Source: Lepidostoma basale (taxonomy: Eukaryota > Arthropoda > Insecta > Trichoptera > Lepidostomatidae). Taken from it: DNA of 64,000 nt. The DNA lies in assembly GCA_022606425.2 (NCBI GenBank), contig JAHDVF020001237.1, positions 124,001 to 188,000 of the forward strand, written 5' to 3'. Position numbers and translations under genes: made by a program. The notes under the pieces are model-generated. The model worked only from the letters and a program-made list of their open reading frames with translations. It was not told the DNA's origin and ran no database searches. This document shows, piece by piece, positions 56,610 to 64,000 of the stretch. Each line of letters starts with the position of its first letter. The first letter of the stretch is position 1.

Positions 56610-58740
56610 TATCACACATTCTTCTTATGACAACCTGGATATCACACATATATCTGATACGATAATAGATAATAAAAAATTAAGAAATATGAATGACCCA
56701 ACTCGATACCGGTTTCTTATGTTACCGCATAACTACCACTTATATTATAGGTAAATTTCCAACGCATAGCTAGTAACCATTTATTTATATTATCCCTCCA
56801 TTACTACGTATCAAAGAATGCTGTTTGAAAATTTGTTGTTGACATAGAAGCATTCCCAGACTATGAATTTTAAGAATCTCAATGGTATACCGCGACAACG
56901 TTAGAAATATTCGTACTTTTGTTTTTATTATTTTCACGATACCAAGTTAATGTTTTTTACTAAAATATATACGTTTTTTCTATGCATACAATAGCATACC
57001 TTTACACGTATATAATAAAATTTTAATCACTAACTTAATGTTTTTTATCAACATGTTTTCCGTTAAATATAACTCAGTTGAATTAATATTGGTCTTAAAC
57101 AAAACCGGTGTCTGTGAGGTAATGTTTGAATTTGTGCCTTATTGTCTAATTAAGTAAAAAAATGTCAAATCTGTTGTGTCTGCGGTAATGCGTTTCATTA
57201 TTTTATTTTTATTTTTCTAATAATAAAAATAAAACACACCCTCAAAAATCTTATAATGTATAAAAGCTTATAGCAATTATAAAAAAAATCCAGCTTGAAT
57301 GATAAAGGAAAATATATGTGAATTATTTATTTATATGATTTTTTATATTTATTTTATTCTATACCTACTATTTATTTCACTAATTTTATTTGAAACTTCC
57401 AGGATCACTCAAAACACAAATTAAGTTTAGATTATAATTATTATCATTTAGTTTTTAATCCATACTATCAGAAATCCATATATGTATTTTAAATGTTTAA
57501 GAGATATATACCAGATAATAGCAGCGAAATGATAAGAAAAATAAGTCTATTTACACTTTAAAAAATAAATTAATATGTTTTTTTTATTGCTTCCAATGAA
57601 CTTCAACCTAGAAATATGACAACTAACATTCCTTTTTTATTTAATTTTATAGAATCGATATTTTTTTGTTATCAAATTTTATTCCAATTACTCAGAATAG
57701 AACCATAGAGTAATAAACTGAAGTACTCAGTATAGTACCTACGTGTATATGATAATATTAAAATAATCGGTACTTGTCATTTTCGATAGGTTTGAAACGG
57801 TTGCGTGTAGATGTGGCTGTAAAATTATATCCGGGAAGGCACCTGCTCATATAACCAATTCCAATACACCGCAAATAGAATTTCCCCGTATGGCGTGTCA
57901 GACATGATATAAAATGAAAATGCCAGATTTAGAAAACCTATTCGTTTTTCCATGCATGAAACATCATGATTGCCGCATTCGGAACCATTTAGGGGTACAC
58001 AACCGTAGGCCAGAAAATTCAATTGAGCAAATATGGAGGGCTGTCACAGTCAAGCAAACATTATGAATTATTTAGTACGTAATCTATATGTAGGGTTCTT
58101 CTAGATAATATAGTTTTTTTAATGCTATTCTCCCCCACCTTTCACTTCTTTATTCTGTAAGAAATGTCCAGTATTCTTTTGTAAAAAGTCAGTCTTTTAT
58201 TCCAAATTGTGTTTCTTATTTTTCTCTCGATGCTGCTTCAGAGCGAAGGTTGTTAACTTATGTCAACATCTAACCATCTTCGTAGCTTTTATTCGTAGTT
58301 TTGAACACTTCTTTCCTTGAATTTGTAACTAAGAAAAATGAATTAAAACGTTATGTTAATTAACCAAAATAACTTATTATTATATTAAATTATTTATATT
58401 GCTCTCTATACCAAAAAATATCACACCAATATAAATAGGAAAATTTTGCTTTATCAATTTGATAAAGTATTAAGAAATATGTATTGATTATTTACCTTAG
58501 ATAACTATTAATTATTTGTTTAAAGTGATTTTCTTAGTGAAGAAACCTCAGTTTTATAATACTATATAAAGGGGTTATTTTCCGTCTTATTAAGTTTTAA
58601 TCAAATGTTTAAATAATATTATGAAACTTCCAGAAATTGCGCTTTATTCCTAAATATTAATATATTTAATATTAATATATTTCCTTAATATATTCACCAT
58701 CACCTTGTGTTGTGGATTCACATTTGAATAACTTTTTGAA
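56610..58740. other. No gene seen
   Basis: Over 2 kb of AT-rich DNA. A tandem pair of CAACCTGGATATCACACAT-like words lies at 56595-56650. ORFs at 56539-56754 and 57825-58022 are unrecognised. Confidence 0.35.
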
Positions 58741-58744
58741 AACA

Positions 58745-58830
58745 TTGTATTTTTACAAAACTTTTTTCCATTGCAAAAATGTTTCGGAACAACAACGCCC
58801 TTCCTCAGTGTATAAATTTCAACCTGTAGA
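58745..58830 (-). repeat. Family H half element with hammerhead-like core
   Basis: On the minus strand (58808-58781): CTGAGGA, A, GGGCG..TTCC stem, GAAAC, followed by ATTTTTGCAATGGAAAAAAG. The CTGANGA box and GAAAC are intact, but the GTC triplet is absent (ATTTTT). Only one arm is present. Confidence 0.45.
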
Positions 58831-58867
58831 TTTTTGTATTTTAACTTATAAATTTTTATTTTAAATT

Positions 58868-59158
58868 ATGGAAATTTATCTTTTTTATTTGTTTCCATTG
58901 CATAATTTATTTTACGAAGACAATAAATCGGATGTAAATATGTTTCTGTGTAGAATATTTCATGGGAATATTTTTTTATGTCTTGTTCGAGTTCCGTGGC
59001 CCGAAGAAAATGTAACACCCGAGAGAAACGTAATTCTGGAGAAATGGAAATATCAAAAGTATACTAGAAGTGCACCTGCAATGCACCACACTCAGGCTGC
59101 ATGTCTTGTACGTGATTATTTATACCCACGAAAAGATATACATGAAATCTCTTTTTAA
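58868..59158 (+). other. Unrecognised 96-codon ORF
   Basis: ATG to TAA, with a Leu/Phe-rich start (MEIYLFYLFPLHNLFYEDNK) and a more protein-like second half (RVPWPEENVTPERNVILEKW, ending LVRDYLYPRKDIHEISF). The stop overlaps AATAAA. No splice site, domain or repeat match is visible. It could be a terminal exon, a relic of an element, or chance. Confidence 0.2.
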
Positions 59159-59222
59159 TAAATGTAGTTGTATGTTCAGTCTCACTAAATTCCTTTTAAT
59201 AGTCATTTTTACAATTTAAATT

Positions 59223-59650
59223 TTATCTTTCTTCTATATTCGCCATACCTTTGTGTTATAAATCTTTAATGTTTCTTTTTTATAAACTTTGTAAATAACA
59301 CTCACATTTATTTAAAAAAAATTAAAATTAAATATGAAACACGTTTCGGACTAACCAGCCCTTCGTCAATGATGTTATATAAATATTATAAAATTGTTTA
59401 CAAATGTGGTCAGTTTTGACAGACGTTATAATGATTTATTATCAAATATATCATTATTACATCTGTCAAAACTGACCATATTTGTAAACAATTTTATAAT
59501 ATTTATATATTTATATAATATCACTGATGAAGGGCTGGTTAGTCCGAAACATATTTGATTTTTCATTTTTATTTTTTTTATAAATGTGAGTGTTGTAAAC
59601 AAAGTATATAAAAAATAAACATTAAATTTTAACTGTTTAATTCTATATTC
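59223..59650. repeat. Family C foldback element, copy 4, longest arms
   Basis: Arms of about 180 bp: AAACTTTGTAAATAACACTC, ACACGTTTCGGACTAACCAG, then TGTTTACAAATGTGGTCAGT and TTTGACAGACGTTATAATGA, all inverted on the right. The right core (59524-59550) is CTGATGA, A, GGGCT, loop GGTT, AGTCC, GAAAC: both conserved boxes perfect with a 5-bp stem (one G-U). The triplet after it has decayed (ATATTT). The left core reads TTGACGA and GAAAC. The inner TGTGGTCAGTTTTGACAGAC block is absent or different in the other family C copies. Confidence 0.85.
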
Positions 59651-59884
59651 GCTTATTTAATATTTTGTTCTATAATAATTATTCTTAACTTTGCGTTTTA
59701 AATTCAAATCTGAATAAAAATTATGCAAAGTACTTTAAAAAATATATTGACCACAAAATAATCAGACATATTCCAGGCAAACTTCATATAATAATAATGA
59801 CTCTTAAATATAATATTTAAACAATGTGTCCAATAAACTAAGTGAACATGAACAATGATGTATAACTCCATATTTAATAATAAT

Positions 59885-60170
59885 AATAATCATCATCATC
59901 ATCAGCCTAAATCCGTGCACTCCTGGACGTAGGTCTCCTCTGTCTGCCTCCATGTCTGTCGATCCTGGCCATCACGAATCCATGTCGTACCGGCGGTCTT
60001 TTTAATGCCCCCCCCCCCATCGAAGTTGGGGGTGTCCTGGGTTTCGAGTCCCAGTTCTAGGACACCAGCAAAGAAACCGTTTTATCCATCTATCGTCAGA
60101 GCTGCGCTTACATCGCTAAAATAGCTCTATAATTTCGATGATGTCCGACACTCTTGTTCTAGCTCTAATA
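59885..60170 (-). mobile_element. RTE-like retrotransposon 3' end
   Basis: The minus strand reads RTRVSDIIEI, stop, RCKRSSDDRWIKRFLCW, CPRTGTRNPGHPQLRWGG, KKTAGTTWIRDGQDRQTWRQ, TEETYVQECTDLG and stop, then a (GAT)n tail (complement of ATCATCATCATC at about 59892-59904). The order TR-VxDI, WxWAGHIAR (decayed), RTGxRxxGxPxxRW, IRxAxDRxxW, EETYVQxxTDLG is a typical RTE-like C-terminus with a trinucleotide tail. A C11 run and one stop disrupt it. Confidence 0.83.
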
Positions 60171-60179
60171 GTGGTGTTT

Positions 60180-60345
60180 AGTGTTTATTTTCATATTTAA
60201 CATCAATGAAAAAATCTATATTTTTAGAAGTTTCAATTTATTTTATAAGAGTGACATGTTTAGCTTTGCTAAAGTATTAAAGAGGCTAAGACATTTGATA
60301 ATGTCCTAGCATGGCAAAACATATGTATGTCCATATTCATTTAAA
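60180..60345. repeat. Family D foldback element, degenerate
   Basis: TTTTTAGAAGTTTCAATTTA, AAGAGTGACATGTTTAGC on the left; TTTGATAATGTCCTAGCATG with GCAAAACATATG on the right. GAAAC is mutated to AAAAC and the GTC is displaced. Confidence 0.6.
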
Positions 60346-60364
60346 ACATGCCTGCTCATTGATG

Positions 60365-60500
60365 GTTGAGGTATTAGTTTTGTGAAACTCCATTATTAAT
60401 TTATAATAGTAAACACGATTGTTTAGTGGTTTTACTTGGATGAAGAGTATAATCCAAGTAAAACCACTAAACAATCGTGTTTACTATTATAATTTTTTTT
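60365..60500. repeat. Family E relative, short palindrome
   Basis: GAGGTATTAGTTTTGTGAAA and CTCCATTATTAATTTATAAT lead into TAGTAAACACGATTGTTTAG, GTGGTTTTACTTGGAT, a short loop, and the exact inverse ending CGTGTTTACTATTATAA. The lead-in and outer arm match the right edge of 40374-40775 in reverse, but the hammerhead-like inner arms are absent. Confidence 0.8.
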
Positions 60501-60504
60501 AAAT

Positions 60505-61380
60505 GCCTGCTCATTTTGTATTATTTTTTGACATTTCCAACGTCACTCGGTTAAGGAGGTGTTTTTTCAACACTAAATTGATTTGCGTTTGATAATAACA
60601 TAGAAAGATCAAATATGTCATTCCTTTTAAACTTAAAGAACTAACTTTTTTTAAATATTTCATACGAAATATACAATAGAATTTTGCATTATTTAAAAAA
60701 ATATAAATAATATTTTTAACCCCTTAATAAGTTCGTTAGTTACTATTACTCCTTATATTTTTTTAGAAAAAACTTACAGTAATTTCTACATTCTTAACAC
60801 ATAATGTAAATATATTGTTTTGAAATAAATCGTTAAAGATTCCTCTTTATTTTAATTTAATGAAGGTTAAGCATTTAGTTAAGCTTAATAGAAACGTAAC
60901 ATCAAATATTCAGAGTCAGGTGCTGGAACAATACTTTACTTAAGCTGAGATTAACTGATATGAATTCAAAATGAACGACGGACACCTGTCAAATATATCG
61001 TACCTAAGGCCAACTATTTGCTTATTTTAAAGGATCCTCCAGAGGCTACGAATTTTATTCCAGTATATATTATATTATATTTTCTTTATGTATAATTAAA
61101 AAAATTAGTTTGTATTTTTAAATGCAAGTTGTTAAGGCAAATAAATATGAATTGTAATCATTTTTCTTCAATAGGCTCTACGTTTGATTTTTAATTTCGC
61201 ATTTTTTATAGAACCTTTAAGAAATATTTCCCCATTGACATGCTACTGTATAATCAATGTTGACCGATTTATATGAAGGTTTCTGTTACATTTGATTTTG
61301 CACAAACCTCTATAAAAATTTGGTCTTTTCATTATTTAAAATAAACTGTATATTTAAAATATATTTTAAGGTTATAGCAG
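60505..61380. other. No gene seen
   Basis: AT-rich DNA without recognisable features. Confidence 0.35.
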
Positions 61381-61384
61381 TGAT

Positions 61385-61515
61385 TAATTTTGCCTAGCTA
61401 GGGTGTAATCAAATATTTCGTAATGATAAATATAATGCCCTATTATAAAATGTTATTAAACTTCTAAAAAACGTATGTTTTTCTTAATATGGAGTGTCAT
61501 TTAATTGATCGAGTA
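61385..61515. repeat. Family D foldback element, right half
   Basis: GCCTAGCTAGGGTGTAATCA, then ATTAAACTTCTAAAAAACGT and AATATGGAGTGTCATTTAAT match the family D right arm and flank. No intact core. Confidence 0.5.
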
Positions 61516-61569
61516 ACAATTAACAAAACAAAACTCATTGTTTGATGTAACAAATATTTAAAAAAAATA

Positions 61570-62083
61570 TATAGGGTGTTTTTTTAGAGGTATACAATAC
61601 ATATTCAAAAGGAAAAAAAAACACATTAAAATAATGTTATATCTATGATATTGGCTTTATTATTTAAAAGATAATTTTATGCCATTATTGTTTATATATG
61701 ATTTCGGGCATATGAGCGCCACGGCTAGCTCGAATGAAGCGCAATCGTGAAATCCAATTTTCGACAATTGTCGTCTTTGTGGATGCGTATTATCCACCAG
61801 AGTGTACGTGGTGCGAAAACCATCCATGGTCTTGCGAATAACTTGCTCGGATGAACGATTATGTCGACCGTACAATGGACGTAGTGCACGATAAGTTTGG
61901 CGTACCGAACCATGATTTTCAAAGTAAATTTACACAATTTGCAAGCGCTGTTCTGACCTCAGTCTATTCAATGTGAAATGAAAAAAACGTACTGACTACA
62001 AATCAACTGTCAACTGTCAAATTGACAGTCTGTAGAAACAATATTGCCAGTTTAAAAATCAAACCTCTAAAAAAACACCTTAT
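61570..62083 (-). mobile_element. Internally deleted mariner-type transposon with TIRs
   Basis: Terminal repeats: left TAGGGTGTTTTTTTAGAGGT at 61572, right ACCTCTAAAAAAACACCTTA inverse ending about 62083, bordered by TA. The minus strand encodes an N-terminal transposase piece: RLRSEQRLQIV, stop, IYFENHGSVRQTYRALRPLY, GRHNRSSEQVIRKTMDGFRT, TYTLVDNTHPQRRQLSKIG. This is the first DNA-binding HTH and the linker; the catalytic domain is deleted. One in-frame stop. About 510 bp in all. Confidence 0.88.
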
Positions 62084-62084
62084 A

Positions 62085-63045
62085 TACTCGTATAGTCATA
62101 TTCTCCATTATTTAGTACATACAAATTTGAAAATATTTGAACAAGAGCAGAAATCTATCCCTTGGCAATGTTTCCGAATCGTGGAATACATCTTGAATTT
62201 GTATTTTATATTATTATATACCATGGTTAAATACAATGTGTACTATTATCATTTTATATCTATAAGTTTAAAATATCTAACCACAAAGTGAGTGCTTCAT
62301 ATGTAAATTTAAAATTCAAATACTTTTATTTCACTCCCTGTTAGGTATTGCGGCTTTGCGATCGATGTATTGTTATGCATATCGATTATTTTCTTAGTAG
62401 ATATGTTCATGGATTGCAGCATCTTCTTGCATATATATTAACACCAAAGTTATATATTTACATTTTTTAGAATACTAGAGAACTCAGCATAACCACACCA
62501 GTCACATACATATAGTACGGTATTTATAGCACTTTAGATAAACTTTTAGTTGCAATGTATGTTTATCCGACAGCGATCTTATCTAAGAGGATTGTTCCTT
62601 TTAGAATTTAGCAATTATTATTTACTTACTTAACCCTTGCAATAAAAATCGTTACGTGTGGAGCCCTAGACATGTTACGCAGGTATACAGATCTCTCGTG
62701 AAAACTTAAACAGAAAACGTTCAGTCTTAATGTATTATATGAACGTCTTTATGTGGGTGCGTTAGGATATTTCAGTTGTTTGGAAACCTAATAAAATTGC
62801 TCCCGAAATTCTGAAGGGAATACGTAAAGATGTTTTTATACAGACAAATGCGATTATTTCATCGAATTTAATACAATTTGTATGATACACTTATCTCCTG
62901 GAGGGTCACCCACGTTCATTCCTCTCTAATGAATTTGTTTACTGAATCTCGCGAATCGGTTGGTTGCCGAATTTTATATTAGATGTGTAGTAATGAATAT
63001 TTAATTTCAAGGAAATCAGTCAATATTGCTTATAAAAGTTATTAT
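62085..63045. other. No gene seen
   Basis: AT-rich DNA. An ORF running from the mariner end to 62291 is not recognised. Confidence 0.35.
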
Positions 63046-63049
63046 GTTC

Positions 63050-63280
63050 TAATTTCTTGTTTCTTGAACAATGATGTAAAACTCCATATTAAATAATTAA
63101 TACGAATGAAAACGTCAGTTTTCTAGAAGTTTTATTATACTTTATGGAAATGACATGTTTTGCCCATCTAAGGCATTATCAAATTTGATAATGACAAGAA
63201 GGGCGAAAGATATCATTCTCATAAAATATAATAAAACTTCTAGAAAACTGACGTTTTCATTCGTATTAATTAGTTATTAT
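63050..63280. repeat. Family D foldback element, best-preserved arms
   Basis: Outer flank TTGAACAATGATGTAAAACT, left arm AATACGAATGAAAACGTCAG with TTTTCTAGAAGTTTTATTAT and ATGACATGTTTTGCC, right arm inverse ending CTGACGTTTTCATTCGTATT. The outer 35 bp of the arms pair almost perfectly. The right core is decayed (GAAAG for GAAAC, ATATC for ATGTC). Confidence 0.82.
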
Positions 63281-63419
63281 GTTCGTTTATAATAATTAAA
63301 GCACAAAAATCAGGATCGTCCAGCTGACAAAATTTGCACCATCTAAAAGAACATTGTGTTATATTATTTTTATTATGTTATTTTATTTTATATTATTTGT
63401 TTTAGATTTATTTTGTAAA

Positions 63420-63598
63420 CGTCGGACAATCAAAGTGTGCGCGGGAGATGCCTATTGGTGGCGATGAGGTTCGCAACTCATCACACCGCGTCTCCCGCGT
63501 AGGAGAAAAGATAAGGATGGAGTGCCGCATCGGTTAAAGTATGGCAGTCCATTATTTGTGCCTACCCCTTCGGGGAGACGGCGTGATGGTTAGTTAGT
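63420..63598 (+). mobile_element. SINE-like element with nested GC-rich hairpin and RTE 3' end
   Basis: A GC-rich head holds three nested perfect stems: CGCGGGAGA (63440-63448) with TCTCCCGCG (63491-63499), GGTG (63457-63460) with CACC (63484-63487), and GATGAG (63463-63468) with CTCATC (63477-63482), closing on an 8-base loop. After a short link, 63540-63598 is the 3' end of the TTAG-family retrotransposon: CAGTCCATTATTTGTGCC, GGGGAGACGGCGTGATGG, TTAGTTAG. So the tail can be recognised by that family's reverse transcriptase, but the head is not from its coding region. It could instead be a 5'-to-3' deletion derivative carrying the family's own 5' UTR. Confidence 0.6.
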
Positions 63599-63599
63599 G

Positions 63600-64000
63600 C
63601 CCTCGGAAGGTTTCTAGATAACGGATTCAATATTTAATATGGAGTTTTAAATCATTGTACAAATTAAAATTTAATTTAATTATCAATAGACATTACAAAA
63701 AAAAGGTTTCTGGTATCTATTGAGATCAGGTAAAATATATTATTTTAATACCAGGAACGCATGATATGGGAATGACTTTAGAAAGACAAGATACTAGATC
63801 TAGAGTGTTTGCTTTTCGACCGTACTTTCACGTATATGAAAGACTTCACAAGAAACAATAAACGCAATGTACAACTTTATATTTACATTATAGAAAACTC
63901 GTACTTATTATCGTTTTCTTATTTACATTTAATGAATATTAGTTTGAATTACAACTACTTTATTTGAATATTTTTTCTTTTCACATATGTTTTTTGCTAC
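63600..64000. other. No gene; traces of family D flanks
   Basis: ATTTAATATGGAGTTTTAAA near 63635 and ACGCAATGTACAACTTTATA near 63863 resemble family D outer flanks, without hairpin arms. Confidence 0.3.

Noticed and set aside
60000..60060. C-rich run and hairpin-like sequence as a structured RNA
   Set aside because: It falls inside the RTE-like minus-strand coding remnant and is explained by it.
61725..61937. Minus-strand ORF as a host gene
   Set aside because: The sequence is a shifted frame of the mariner N-terminal transposase piece.

Overview
This is a stretch of a large, AT-rich, repeat-filled animal genome, almost certainly from an insect. The gene density is very low, the genes have introns with GT-AG boundaries, and the repeat load (Tc1/mariner relics, RTE-type non-LTR retrotransposon tails, a tRNA-headed SINE, TTAA-flanked MITEs) is arthropod-like. 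Short words such as GTAGGTA and ACTCGTA recur often, which I associate with Lepidoptera; the order is an inference and is not proven.

Only two genes are supported. On the minus strand, two coding exons of a fatty-acid amide hydrolase 2-type amidase lie at 17546-17761 (start codon, membrane anchor) and 6042-6261 (catalytic lysine motif). They are joined in phase across an 11.3 kb intron; the rest of the gene must lie left of position 1, so 1-6041 is its next intron. On the plus strand, 19912-20096 is the first coding exon of an unrecognised Ser/Pro-rich protein with excellent splice sites. No further exon of it is recognisable, so 20097-64000 may be its intron or intergenic. The two genes diverge from an interval of about 2.2 kb (17762-19911).

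Everything else is repeats. (1) At least seven copies of one RTE-like non-LTR family, nearly all 5'-truncated and ending in the same 3' end plus a TTAG-type short tandem tail, with fragments of several other non-LTR families. (2) Five broken mariner-type transposons at 5480-5830, 15051-15738, 43701-44620, 48880-49520 and 61570-62083. (3) Five copies of a tRNA-derived SINE. (4) Non-autonomous DNA elements: a 22-bp-TIR MITE at 3204-3466, piggyBac-like TTAA MITEs at 34437-34678 and 37306-38023, a hAT-like relic at 30817-31005 and a small MITE at 54781-54894. (5) An array of about 518-bp monomers, two forward and three reverse, at 11437-13536.

The most striking layer is a set of foldback (inverted-repeat) elements, here called families A to K. 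Several families are unrelated in their arms but carry the same small hairpin: a CTGANGA-like box, one extra A/T, a 3-7 bp stem, GAAAC, then mostly two bases and GTC. This is the layout of a hammerhead ribozyme core with a minimal stem III and one extra base before stem II. In two or three copies the flanks can also form stem I. Hammerhead motifs are known from Penelope-like elements and retrozymes; a multi-family set of foldback elements, each carrying the motif in both arms, is the observation here most worth testing.
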